DNA of 64,000 bases from assembly GCA_940671915.1 (NCBI GenBank), contig CALNVZ010002100.1, positions 69,530,006-69,594,005 on the forward strand. The letters run 5' to 3'. Below the pieces are notes generated by a model. That model did not search any database. It saw only the letters and a program-made list of their open reading frames with translations, and was not told the origin of the DNA. This DNA comes from Paracentrotus lividus (taxonomy: Eukaryota > Echinodermata > Echinoidea > Camarodonta > Echinidae). A program made the position numbers and the translations under genes. The stretch's first letter is position 1. Every line of letters starts with the position of its first letter. Positions 12,101-22,811 of the stretch are shown here, piece by piece.

Positions 12101-15100
12101 TACATTGTAGCAATTCTAGTAGTTTTCAGTAGAAACTAATTTCCATATATCACATTTTATAAATTGATTAAAAGAGCATAAATGTTAGGGTTGACCACGT
12201 CTGGCACATGTTGGGTCTGCTCTGTGGTCAGACACAAATGGTCATAACCGCCAATCTTGACTATTAGATATTGACCAGAAGCCGTGTCATGATTTGCAGT
12301 GGTTGAGTGGAAGTTGCATATTTTGTACCAAGTTAGAATAGGGTTATGAATTAACAAGAGTTTCAAGAGCAAGAACATTTGAACCTGACCTGCAGTGCAC
12401 ATCGTTGTGCACCAGAATTAGACAAAAACAGATATTTCCAGACAAGTATGAGGTACAAGATGCATGCTTTAATAATTACCGTGGCCGAGAGACCGATCGT
12501 CAATATGGATAACATAATCACAAGAATCGATAATAATATTACAAATAACCATATTAAACTAACATTGTGGCCGTGAAGCATGGAAACATGATGTGTACAA
12601 TGCTAGATGTCCTGAACAATCTGCACAATAATTTTTTCTTTTAACTTTCAGATAACATTTCTCACCATACCACCATGTGATGATAGAGATCAACCTGTTC
12701 ATGTGATTGAAGTTGGATATGCAGCTTGTGCAGCACCTCGCAACTTATGTGAGTTTATTGTTCTAATCTTAATAAGAAAAATGGGGATGGAGATATTATA
12801 ATATTGTATTTGAAAACTGCTTCAGCGAGCGACATGAACGTGAAAAGACAAACACACACAAGCCAGATCGAGTATGATCCGATTTTCATGAAGTATCCAA
12901 ATAGAGCACAAGTGCAATTCCTGTGGAATTAGGAACAGGTTGAATCATGAGTGACTAAAAGGTCATAAATGCAGCCACTTTCTTTAGTTTTCTTTCAGCC
13001 CGAATATGTATTTTTGCCCAGTCCCAAAGCCTAGATATGGGTTTATAGTTACAGGCTTAGGTCTAAAGTCCACGGTTTGTGTAAGGAGTGTGATTGGTGT
13101 AATACTGGGATATTGTATGTTGGGTCTACTGTTTATGAGAAAATTCATCCACATATCCTAGGTTTTTTTTTTTTTTCAAATTCCAATTTTTGTTAGCCCT
13201 TCTGATAAGGTTGTAAACGGTGACTATGGCCTAAAGCCTAGATATGGGTTTATAGTTACAGGCTTAGGTCTAAAGTCCACGGTTTGTGTAAGGAGTGGAT
13301 TGGTGTAATACTGGAATTTGTATGTTGGGTCTCTACTGTTATTGAGAAAATTCATCACATATTCCTAGGTTTTTTTTTTTTTTTTTCAAATTCCAATTTT
13401 TGTTAGCCCTTTTGATAAGGTTGTAAACGGTGACTATGGTTTCATTTTCATTGCAATTTATGTTTAGCTGAGATTCTTTAACTATTCTAGCATGGTGCTC
13501 GGGGTAATAATAAAATATCATGTTATGCAACTGCCTGCAGGAAGAACAGTTGCTAAGAGCTGAAGTGGCTACCCTGGGTAAATTAAATAATATCATTATC
13601 ATCATTATGACATCAAACAGTGTACTTTATGAGAGGGGAAAAAAAAATAAATGTTTAAAGAGAAATGGTCAGCAGCCTAAACCTGGAATGTGTTGTTTCC
13701 TCCAATAGATGTTGTTCACCTGACTGCTAGAGCCAATAACAAAGATGTATCTGCTAGAGATGACTTACATCAAATAGTAAACACATTGTTCCAAGTTTCA
13801 TCAAAAGGTAATTCCAATGTTAGGTCTCATTTCAAAATTTATCCTGTTGATTAAATATGTAGTACATTAAATGCTCAAATTGAAGTCTTGAGTTCTTGCA
13901 GCCAAAAGTGTCGAAATTAATCAGTTGATTTGAGTATGTCCTCATATAATATTTTCTATGTTTCTTGCATGATTTAGAGTGAAGTTCTTAGTGAATATTG
14001 GAAAGTTCAGTCAAATTGAAGTTAGGAGGAACCCACTCTCTTTGCTAGAACTCTCTTCCCGAGACTTCACACAGATTCAATATGAATGATGGGCGTGCAA
14101 ATTCACCCATATACCTAGCATGTGGCTTCGAAGCAAAGACATACTGACGGGCCGACACATTCAAAATCAATGCTTATTTGCTTTTTAATGAGCTATTTCA
14201 CAATTTCCTGAAAATCCCTTGACAGTGTAATATTTATTCCCAATGATTGAGGTTTGGCGTGAATTAGAATTTTAACTATTGGTGGTTTTGAGTCATTTTG
14301 AAGTGTTTACAGTCTTTTTGGTCCTCAACAAAAACGTTAGACAGGTCAAGGTGGTTTTCATCAAACTCATGCTTGCCTAAGGAAAGAGGGACATCTACAA
14401 GTCTACTAATGATAGTCTTATACATTCCTCTATGAATGTATTTAACTTCTTCAAGAAACATGCACTAAAAAAAAAGGAAAGAAAGAAAAAAAAAACATAC
14501 ATCATGTGTCATCATTAAACACTTCTTTCAATTAGTTGATTTAAATCACTCTATCAAACTTTCATTTAGACTCTGCAGCTCCTGTGGATTGTGAACAACC
14601 TCGTGTACTATGGTCAGTGTATTTCACTCAAGAAGATGTGACTGGAATTCCAGATGATGTTCTCAAAGGCACATTGCCTGCCAATGTCCATGTAACAAGT
14701 GGAGCTGGGATATCGATTGGATTTGATCATGCTGTATCTCAGGTAAGCTTCTTAAAACTAGTTATGTGCATGGAAATTCTTTGGATATCTCATATGAATC
14801 TGAAATCTATGGCCCGGATTCTCGACGACTAAAGTTTGTAGGTCTACTAACTTTCGTCACCCTTCGAGAATACCGGCCAATCGTCATACCTCGCTGCCAC
14901 AAAATCTGGTGCTGGAGGCATCATGTTTTGTCCATACGTTGTGCTTGTACTCAGTGGCATTTTATATATAAACTTCAACCATTTTTTTGCCTTCTATTCT
15001 TTGTATTCAATATTTTTGGTGTACATATTCAAGATCGTTTGTCTACACGTTATGGGCTCTCTCTCTCTCTCTCCCTGTAATATGACGTGATTTGTGTTAT

Positions 15101-16047
15101 TTGTATGATTTTTGCATTTATTTATATATATATGATAAATCTGTCTTTATGTAGGCAAAGCAGATCTTTGAGAAAATGTGTCCTGGTGAGGATTTCCTTC
15201 CCCCTGCCCCTGATCCAGAAGATCTAGTTTTTGAAGACTCTGCTGCAGACAACAAATCCGAGGTAGGACATTCCTGCATATTATTAACGTGTCATTGCTT
15301 GTTACACTATTTAAATCAAAATACAAGTCACTGATAAATAATTCTATTGAATTTTCTTCAATTAATGTCTTGCATGGGCAGTATTCTGTCTTATCTCACT
15401 TAATGTTAAATACAATCTTGCTTTTCTGAAAAGCTCACTCATAATTTATCTTAACAATTGTCCTTTCTTTAAGTGCACACAAAAATAAGTGCCTAATAAT
15501 CATGGTGCTTGTTGCTCAAGGACAAGGACAATTGTCTTCTGATCATTATGATTTTGAATGACTGAATATGACTGTTAATGAATCAGATGAGCTCTCTATG
15601 GGTATTGACACTGACCTTCATGTACTGCACAGTTAGTCACCTTTCGGTACCATTGGACACCTAGTAGATAATACTAGTGGTCTTAAGATAGAAATTTGCC
15701 TTTTTTACTATTCAGGTGTTTTTTTCAATTGCCAGGTTGGTTTTGGCAACAGCAGTACAACTGAAAAGGATAAAGAGACACCAACGTCTGATGAGGGGAC
15801 AGAGAAACCACCGTCTGAAGAGGGAAAAGATGGGGTAAAGGACTCGCCAATGTCTGATGAGAGGAAGGACGAGGCAAAGAGGTCACCAACGTCTGACGAG
15901 GGGAAGCAGTCACCAATGTCTGTAGAGGAGAAGGACGAGGCAAAGAGGTCACCAACGTCTGACGAGGGGAAGCAGTCACCAATGTCTGTAGAGGAGAAGG
16001 ACGAGGAGAAAGAGAATCAAACCACTGATGAGGGGAAAGGAGATTAA
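3156..16047 (+). CDS. CHM: Rab escort protein (REP; Rab geranylgeranyltransferase component A)
   Basis: Coding exons: 3156-3207, 4808-4874, 5436-5508, 6470-6603, 7017-7539, 7995-8111, 8555-8675, 9137-9252, 9783-9889, 10382-10456, 10791-10835, 11020-11076, 12003-12063, 12652-12748, 13709-13807, 14570-14742, 15155-15262, 15736-16047. They join in phase to 778 aa (human REP1 is about 650). Family role: REP binds newly made Rab GTPases and presents them in the cytosol to geranylgeranyltransferase II for C-terminal prenylation. Seen: GDI/REP motif IGTGVQES (residues 15-22) followed by [12 protein letters not shown]; second conserved block from VPCSRADVF (323 on); third block [20 protein letters not shown], then [15 protein letters not shown] (about 412-445); and late [16 protein letters not shown] (exon 17). 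Exon 5 encodes a large acidic, repetitive Ser/Thr/Glu insert (about residues 109-275), matching the variable insert of REPs. Exon 18 encodes a 22-residue repeated tail. The start context AAAATGG is strong. The acceptor at 7016/7017 is weak but phase-consistent. Gene identity is very secure; the exon 5 start is the least certain edge. Confidence 0.95.
3366..4234. mobile_element. Long-arm foldback element (TA-flanked MITE) in CHM intron 1
   Basis: The ends read CCGAGTGAGTCA and TGACTCACTCGG and are flanked by TA on both sides (3364-3365 and 4235-4236). The arms remain inverted copies for about 340 bp (3366-3715 against 3895-4234), around a loop of about 180 bp. No transposase is encoded. TA duplication and long inverted arms fit a non-autonomous Tc1/mariner-type foldback; the superfamily is inferred. 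The arms differ by scattered substitutions and small indels, so the copy is not brand new. Confidence 0.85.
9278..9565 (+). repeat. tRNA-derived SINE in CHM intron 8
   Basis: The head contains an A-box-like TAGTCTAGTGG (9285-9295) and a B box GGTTCAAACCC (9329-9339) at tRNA-like spacing. A tRNA-unrelated body follows (about 9350-9545), containing TTGTAAAGCGCCATGAGCGT, and the copy ends in (ATT)n. The Pol III boxes and trinucleotide tail are characteristic of a tRNA-derived SINE. The tRNA part does not fold as a functional tRNA gene because the body continues straight on. Confidence 0.8.
9862..10262 (+). repeat. Decayed tandem copies of the CHM exon 9 end plus 5' splice site
   Basis: The true junction CAGTGCTTTTGCAG/GTATGGGAATGGG is at 9889/9890. 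Degenerate copies of the same word follow at about 9990 (AGTGTATTTGCAAGTATGGG), 10075-10105 (GGTGCTTTTGTAGGTATGGG), 10198-10225 (TTGCTTTTGTAGGTATTTG) and 10240-10262 (AGTGCATTTGGAGTTATGGG), spaced about 40-110 bp. Several keep GGTATG, so they are potential cryptic 5' splice sites inside intron 9. They arose by local tandem duplication of the exon edge. Confidence 0.75.
13026..13438 (+). repeat. Two-copy tandem duplication (207 bp) in CHM intron 14
   Basis: The unit starting AAAGCCTAGATATGGG at 13026 is repeated from 13233. The copies are nearly identical over about 205 bp and differ mainly by single-base indels and the length of an internal T run. This could be a very recent duplication or an assembly slip. 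Confidence 0.8.
13530..13610 (+). repeat. Truncated SINE tail in CHM intron 14
   Basis: The words AAGAACAGTTGCTAAGAGC and GAAGTGGCTACCCTGGGTAA, then ATTATCATCATTATG, match the tail seen at 25745-25835 (GAAGTGGCTACCCTGGGTAA plus (ATT)n). Only the 3' part is present. Confidence 0.6.
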
Positions 16048-16200
16048 TCAACGTCTGAAGAGGATGGAGTCACCAACGTCTGAAAAATGGACAGAGAAAT
16101 CGGCTTCTCAAGAGGGGATGGAGAAATCAGCTAGGAGTCACTAACGTCTGAAGAACGGACTGAGAAAGCAACATCTGAAGAGGGAACAAAGAAATTAATG
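15775..16200 (+). repeat. Coding minisatellite crossing the CHM stop codon
   Basis: A degenerate unit built on CCAACGTCTGA(A/C)GAGGGGA runs from exon 18 through the stop codon at 16045-16047 and on to about 16200. Inside the CDS a 66-bp unit is present twice nearly exactly and encodes a 22-residue repeat ([13 protein letters not shown], then VEEKDEAKR). After the stop, related words such as CAACGTCTGAAGA continue in the 3' UTR in changing frames. Confidence 0.85.
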
Positions 16201-19200
16201 TCTAAAGATATATTTGGAGGCTCTGTAGCTACTCACAACTTCCATCAAAGTTGACTATAGAAAAGTTCATGTTGTTCAGACTGCAGGTTGTTTGTTTTAG
16301 CTGATCAATACTAGTCGTGATCAATGGTGAAAATATGATGTGTTTGAGGATGAATGGTTTGATTCCAAGCCTGGCTAGTAGAGGCTGTGAAAGGGATTGG
16401 GTAACTTCCCAAAACAAGTGCAAAAGAGATCAAAATGAATATAATTCTATGCCTCTGAAAGTAAAAACAAGTTTCAGATGAAATGCAAGTCATCTACAAT
16501 CTTAAAACACTGAAAACAAACAAGGCTAAGCATAGGTCTATGGCCACGCACAGTTGATTTACTACCTCTCTGTTGCAAGCTTAGCAGCCTGGCAGGGATG
16601 GGGACTTCATGACAGGAAATGCGGTGTACATTGTGCTGCGGTGAAACGCACATGGTTTAAAAAGCATTCCGGGAACCATGGGCCGTACCACGAAATCATC
16701 ATAAGCCTAAGTTCTTGGACAACTCATGGGGACACGTGTAGTAGAATTAACACGCATTTCATAGGTTTTTCCAAGATCTTAGACTTATGACGGTTTTGTG
16801 GTACGGCCCTCTGTTTTCAAAATTTGAGTATGAAATCGTAGATATCTCAAAAATAATGCAAGTAACTCGCCTCCAATTTTGAAGGGATGCCAGACTGACC
16901 TATGTATTTATAATCATGTTGAAAAGATAGCTAAATCAAATAAATTGCAATTTGAATTTCATTCAATGTTACTGCATCTCTTTAAGTATCCCAGCTTAAT
17001 ACTCAACTCATAGCATTTTGTCTTCTTTTTCAGAGTTTCAGTTGTCTAAAAGAACATTCCATTTTGAAATAAAATTCAGTTTGACAAGTAGGCAGGCATG
17101 AGTAGGGCATTGGTGTATTTACAAATTTTCATTCTTTTACCTTTTTATACATTTACTATATAGAAATATGTTTTGTCAGTTATATACATTTCAGTAATCT
17201 AGTAGTATAATGTGAAATGTCTCTGTCATGTTATCTCATGATTTTAAGTATAAAAAAGTTATATTGACTGCTATCACTGCTAGCATCTTGTGAGATCCCT
17301 TTAAGCCCACAGAAACAACTATACCTCACAAATCAGTCAATAAGTCTTTATTATGGCCTTCATATATCACCTAGAAATATATGACAAGTTCGTTTGTGTA
17401 TCCGATTCCGTTATAAAACTACCAGAAGTTTTAGGTATTGCTTTCTTTTTAGTTTTTAGACTGTCATTACCCCGCTATCATCATGTGTATTTGGGCAGTG
17501 CCCTTTATGTCACACACACTTTTCTCTTGACATATCTTTTTTCTTCTTTTTTTCCGCAAGGATCCTGACAGGTCCTTAGAAAGATAAGACAGTGCTTAGA
17601 CAATATTTATAATATTGACCTAGTAAATATTATAAAGGAATGGAGATCAGACTAAAGAAGACAGTCTTCCAAATACCATCCATTGATGTCAAATGTGCAC
17701 TAAATACTGTAAATCCAGAAATTTTTGCCTGCATGATACTTTTGCAAATTTCGCGAGGAGGCAAGGTTCGCAAAAGTAAATTTCTAAACAATGCACTAAT
17801 AATTTGACTCATGCTAAAAAAAGTTTAATGCCTCAAATAAGGACGGTATTTCCAATTTGTAACATCCATCTCTTGAATGTTTCTCGTTTTTCAGTATAAA
17901 AATATTTTAATTCTTAATTGTAGTAGCTTATTGGCACACAATGCACAGTTCATTCTTGATTTAATTCTAAATTTGAATTATTTCAATATTTCAAGATGCA
18001 AATATCAGACAAATGTGAATGTTTCCTAGAATTTTGATTTGTTTATCATGCAAATTAATACCAAATGTTATATCAATCTTAAATTTTTCAATTTTATTTA
18101 TGCTAAAATTACAAGAGCAAACAAAAAATTGTTTTAACGGCTAATATGACTACTAAATTTATATTAAGTGAAATACAGATTTGTGTTTCAAACATGTCTG
18201 ACAACTTGTTAATTGCGATGTGTGTAAGCTTGGTGCAATAATAAAGGTCAATATCTTGAAAAGTTTTGTGTGTGAACTTTATGCCTCGTTAAATTACTGC
18301 AAAATATTTGCATATTTAGGCCAAGAAGCTATTGATTAGAAGAAAAAGTTATAACTACTAAAAGCAAATGCCCAATATATCAAACAATTGGTCAATATTT
18401 GTGTTTGGGCTCTAGCAAAACTGGAGCTATTTATACAGATATACATTGAAGCATATGTTCTAGAAACTTTCAGGAATAATTGATCATGGAAGTATTGATA
18501 ACTCCCCCCCCCCCCCACGCCCATGCCCCCAAGAAAAAAGAAGGAAATACATAAGGAATGACGACAAGGGAACAAAAGAAATAGGAGTGATTAGAGATAC
18601 GATAATATTTGAAAGTAAGGTGATAAAGAAACAAAGGGAATGAGAGGAAAAGAGATGACAGAAGGAAAGAACAACGAAAGAAGAGAATATGTTCAAGAAT
18701 GAGAGAAACACAAGTCACTTACATTTATGAGGAATGAAAACGATGAGGGATGCAGAAAGAGAGATGGTTACATAAATACATTAATATATGATAGAGAGAG
18801 AAATAGTATGCAGGTGGAGAGTTGGTATGGCTTAGCTATTATTATTGTTGAGCCATCATAAGATAAAATAATCCCTTAACAAGCTAAAATATAGGTTTCA
18901 GCAACTTTTATGTAAGTCCTTCATAACTAATATTTGAACATCTTCGTCTTCAATTATATGTTGCATATGAATAGCCATAACAGAGATGAGCTCCAAATAT
19001 TGCCCCTCTGAAAACGGAATACCTTTTTTTCGATACGCATTCACTTGTACATATTCAAGTATTTCAGTATTTCAAAGTCTATGAATTTGGTATCGTTACT
19101 ATCAAATTCAAATATTTTGTGTTGTGTGTGTTTGTGTGTTTGTTTGTGTGTGTGTGTGTGTGTGTTAATGGAAAAATTACTTCATTTCAAGAGGTACCGT

Positions 19201-19922
19201 ATATAGATAGAACAATTAATACCCAGAGGCGGATCCATATGGGGTGCAAGGGGCACACGCCCCTTCTATTGTTTTGAGAACAGTCACAGTATGTAGGCCT
19301 ACATTGAGCATTTGAAAGAAAATTGCTTTCAAACCCCTTCATTTCAAAATTTGCCGAATGGGACCCCCATTTTCTGCCAAATCCTGGATCTTCCGCTGTA
19401 TATCAGTAGATGTAGGCCTAACCAGGAAGGTGTTATTATTTTACAGGATTGTCGGAAGAAAAAAAATATAATTACCGGTATAGGGATCTATATTTTTTTT
19501 CCTTTTTCATTTGCCTATTTATCATGCATCGTGAATTTCAGGAAAAAGTCGATTTGCATTGAGAAGAATTTGTGAGTAAAGCCGGTAAGAATTGTTACTT
19601 TGTCAAAAGAAATGTACTTTTGATGTTACTATCGAATACACTACACCGTCGCGAAATATATCTTTGATAGACTAGTGTAGAGAAGAGAGCTAATTAGATC
19701 TAACTCGAGGACTGCCCACGAACATATTTTAGACTTTACTTCGGTCCCGTGCATTGATTTATCTGCAATGTTTCTGCCTTGTCGAATGTCGTTTTGGAAT
19801 GTGGCACGTAGAAATTTTTACCTTTACCTTTACCTTTACCCGAGATTCTGGAAAAATGCTGTAGGCTCAGCAGTCAGGTTTCCAGTTCCAGCTCAGTTTT
19901 CTTCCTTCTCTAAATGGTTTGC
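16048..19922. other. CHM 3' UTR and intergenic, no gene seen
   Basis: The sequence is AT-rich with only short open frames. AATAAA-like words near 16938 and 17067 are possible polyadenylation signals for CHM, but none can be chosen. Contents include a short MITE at 16680-16809, an ACTGTAAATCCAGAAATTTT repeat end at about 17706, a C-run at 18504-18517, a GT microsatellite near 19125-19165 and a GGCGGATCCAT hAT-like end near 19227. Confidence 0.5.
16680..16809. mobile_element. Short inverted-repeat MITE (130 bp)
   Basis: The left end GGGCCGTACCACGAAATCAT mirrors the right end TGTGGTACGGCCC. The inner words CATAAGCCTAAGTTCTTGGA and TCCAAGATCTTAGACTTATG are also inverted partners, so most of the element folds into one hairpin. 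No coding potential. Target duplication is unclear. Confidence 0.75.
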
Positions 19923-20443
19923 CACGGAAAAAAGTCTACCATTCCGCTTTTACAGAAATAAGAGAACAATGCATTTTGATTATTGGGCGCTCTGATTACT
20001 ACTGGTAGCTATCGCGAGGAGCTCCGCCTCCCGGTTGCGATGACTGAAGTGCGTTGACCGTAACTGAACAACGCGATTCAGCTGTTTCCGATAAAGACCG
20101 CTTTGTCGTGCGCTGTCAATCTAACCAAATGGACCCATTTCGCAAGAAAGCTGCAAGACGCGACTTCAAAAACGGTTGGGCGTAGACCCACTCTTCCAAT
20201 ATATTTTTTAGAATAAAGAAGAGAAATATAAAAAAGGAACTTCAACGAATCCACTGTCGGACGTACGCCCAATATTCAAAACGCATAAAGAAATGAGGAC
20301 TTATCAGAAAAATAAATGACAAATTTAAATTTATCGTGACTATTGTTCATTGGAAGGCACAATGGTAGTGTATTTCATATGCTAATTCGTGATCATTCGA
20401 GCGTCATGCATAAATTACTAAATTATGGAGACTTTTCTCCGTG
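19923..20443 (+). mobile_element. CACGG-ended MITE, copy 1, with 5-bp target duplication
   Basis: The element runs from CACGGAAAAAAGTCTACC to an end whose reverse complement is CACGGAGAAAAGTCTCC, giving inverted termini of about 15 bp. It is flanked by TTTGC on both sides (19918-19922 and 20444-20448). Two further copies lie at 39936-40461 and 43137-43662, and an inverted partial copy at 21182-21645. There is no open reading frame of note. A CAC terminus plus 5-bp duplication is the pattern of Transib/RAG-type transposons; that assignment is inference because the classical CACWATG heptamer is not matched exactly. Confidence 0.85.
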
Positions 20444-20448
20444 TTTGC

Positions 20449-21181
20449 TGCCTGTATCTTCCTTCTTTCTTTGCTCTGTCCCTTTCATGTTGTCTAGCTG
20501 GTGTTCTTTCTCCTCTTCTACTCGTATGGGGAGCAGAATCTTTTTGCCTTCCATACTCGGTCAAGCCTTGTCTTGAAGATCATTACTGAGGGGCAGAGAC
20601 GACCTCTTCAGGGAGTGCATTCAGTCATTTACAATTCGATGACTGAAAGCGTCTTGTCTTAGTTTTGTAGAGCATCTGTGTTTGATCAGCTTCTGGCTAT
20701 GACCCCTTGTGGTAGCAGCAGAGTGTTCAAGAAAGGTGTCGCTAGGGATCCTATCCAGCCCATGGATGATTTTGAACACTTGGATCATGTCGCCTCGACG
20801 ACGCCTGTATTCCAGAGAAGGAAGCGGTTTAGAGCTTGCAGCCTCTCTGTGTAGGATAAGTTTCGGATGCCATATACCATCTTCGTAGCTCTCTTCTGGA
20901 CCCTCTCTATGTCCCTATGACTTTTGCATCCATCTTGAAGCGAGGGTACCATACAGAGTCTCCGTAGTCGATGATGGGTCTGACAAGCCCTTTGTACAAC
21001 TTTGGAATTGTATTTTTGTCTTTGCATTCGAAGCTGCGGCGGATGCAGGAAAGCACCCTGTTTGCTTTTTTAGCAGCATATGCGACCTGGTTATGGAACT
21101 TCAGCTCATCGTCAACTTGAATGCCAAGATCTTTCTCTTCTGATCTATGTTGTAGCATATCTTCTCCAAGGGTATACTCCA
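20449..21181 (-). mobile_element. LINE fragment, 3' part of reverse transcriptase (CR1/jockey-like)
   Basis: Read on the minus strand, two overlapping frames give DLGIQVDDELKFHNQV, LYKGLVRPIIDYGDSVWYP and then IERVQKRATKMVYGIRNLS, the usual end of the reverse transcriptase/thumb region of non-LTR retrotransposons, followed by LIKHRC-like tail text. The coding sequence changes frame between the two parts (around 20900-21030), so the copy is dead. It is 5'-truncated and lies between a MITE and an inverted partial copy of the same MITE. Confidence 0.8.
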
Positions 21182-21645
21182 TAATTTATGCACGACGCTC
21201 GAATGATCACTTTAGCATATGAAATACACTACCATTGTGCCTTCCAATAAAACAATAGTCATGATAACATTTAGATTCGTTGTGTATTTTTTTGGTAAGT
21301 CTTCATTTCTTTATACGTTTTCAACTGTCGGGCGGAGTCCAACACAACAGTGTGGATTCGTTGAAGTTCCTTTTTATATTTCTCTTCTTTATTCTAAAAA
21401 GTATTGAAAGAGTGGCTTTGCGGGCGCACGTTTTGTGAAGTCGAGTCTTGCAGTTTTTCTTGCGAAATGGGTCCACTTTGGTTACGATTGACAGCGCGCA
21501 CGACAAATGCGGTCTTTATCAGGAAAAGTTGAATCACGTTGTTCAGTTACGGTCAACACACTTCAGTCATCGCAACCAGGAGGCTGAGCTCGACGCGATA
21601 GCTAATCAGGGCGCCCAACAATCAAAATGCATTGTCCTCTGGCTC
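21182..21645 (-). mobile_element. Inverted partial copy of the CACGG-ended MITE
   Basis: From ATAATTTATGCACGACGCTC to AATCAAAATGCATTGT the sequence is the reverse complement of the interior of 19923-20443, with many substitutions. Both terminal inverted repeats are missing. Together with the upstream copy it forms an inverted pair around the LINE fragment. Confidence 0.75.
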
Positions 21646-21934
21646 TGTACGAACGAACTCGTAGGCATTTCAATGTGTGTGGTGTCACTTTGCATTTTCA
21701 GTATTTTTTTTTCGTGCGTGAGCATGGTGAGTGAGACGTCGGTAGTGGTTTAGAAGTCTATGTGTGATACTAGAAGTACTTCATATCTATTGGAATATTG
21801 TTAAATAATGCCTGGTTAAATGATGTTCATTTAACTTGTTGTGTTTTGAAGAGTTTGTAGATCTAATCAACTTCAAGTTAAAAAAGCAGCAGTCCAAATA
21901 CAATTTGTAACAAGACACAAGTCACAACTTTGCA

Positions 21935-22035
21935 GTGAACCGCGCCCACCTGGTTAGCGACTTAGCGTTACAGCCCCGCCCTGTTGCGCGTGCAGTGCAG
22001 TGTTTTCTGCAGGTTTCTGTGTGTAAGTCACAAAT
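21935..22035 (+). promoter_or_regulatory. Possible POLR3D promoter / 5' non-coding exon
   Basis: A short GC- and CpG-rich patch within AT-rich flanks contains CCCCGCCC (21974-21981, a GC-box word) and donor-like words GCAGGTTTCT and TGTGTGTAAGTC. An acceptor-like TTTTTTACTTCTAG ends at 22769, 43 bases before the POLR3D start codon, which suggests a spliced 5' UTR. The link between the two is inference only. Confidence 0.3.
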
Positions 22036-22811
22036 TTTTTTTAATGGATAAGGAATTTTTTGTAAATTCTCTTCCAAGCCCCAAACAAGGTTAGGGAGAT
22101 CTAACATTAGATCTACCCCACTCACAAGTCACAGAGTGCAGTCCCACATGTATGCCTCACAAATTTCAATGCATTGCCTCCCGTTGCATTGCATTGAGCC
22201 CAATGCAATGTAGAACAATAAATTTTTTGTAAATGTTACATAAGCTTTCTCTTCAAGAGGAACACTGTAATTTAAATACATTGGGACATAATAAACTCAA
22301 CTAGGGCCTACCATAAAATGTAAAAATATTGATTAATCTCACATTTCTACACTCTGAAAAAGAAAAGTATAACTTGGGATCAAAATTGCTACATGAATTT
22401 GAGTGCATTATTTTTACTATTTGTGTTTTTCCACACAGGTTTCAAATTATTTCTTGTGAAAAGTGAGACGTTCAAGATTACTTTCAGGCATGATTTTAGA
22501 CTGTTAGGGCATTTTTTATTTTTATGTGGAAGTACCTAACAGGGTCTCCATCATGTAACTTGCTTTGAAATTCTATGTGTGGCAGTGGCACATCATGACA
22601 ATAAACTAAATTACCAAAGTAGGCCTACCATAGAAACATTAAAAATTCACTCTAAAAGAGACTAGAAAAAAAAAATCTACAGTTGAGAGTTTTTTGACAC
22701 CTGACTTAGCTTAGGAGGATACTTTTCTAATTGTTTTCTTTTCCTTCCTCACTGATTTTTTACTTCTAGACATAATTCTGAAGTAAAAGAGGAAGCGAAG
22801 AGGTGTACAGC

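Noticed and set aside
19768-19925. First exon of a mitochondrial protein (FSSFSKWFATEKS-like presequence)
   Set aside because: Looks presequence-like, but it contains a TTTACC repeat, runs into a MITE and has no downstream coding exon.
20449-21645. A complete autonomous transposon with long inverted arms and a reverse transcriptase core
   Set aside because: The core is a frame-shifted LINE fragment unrelated to DNA transposition, and the right arm lacks its terminus.
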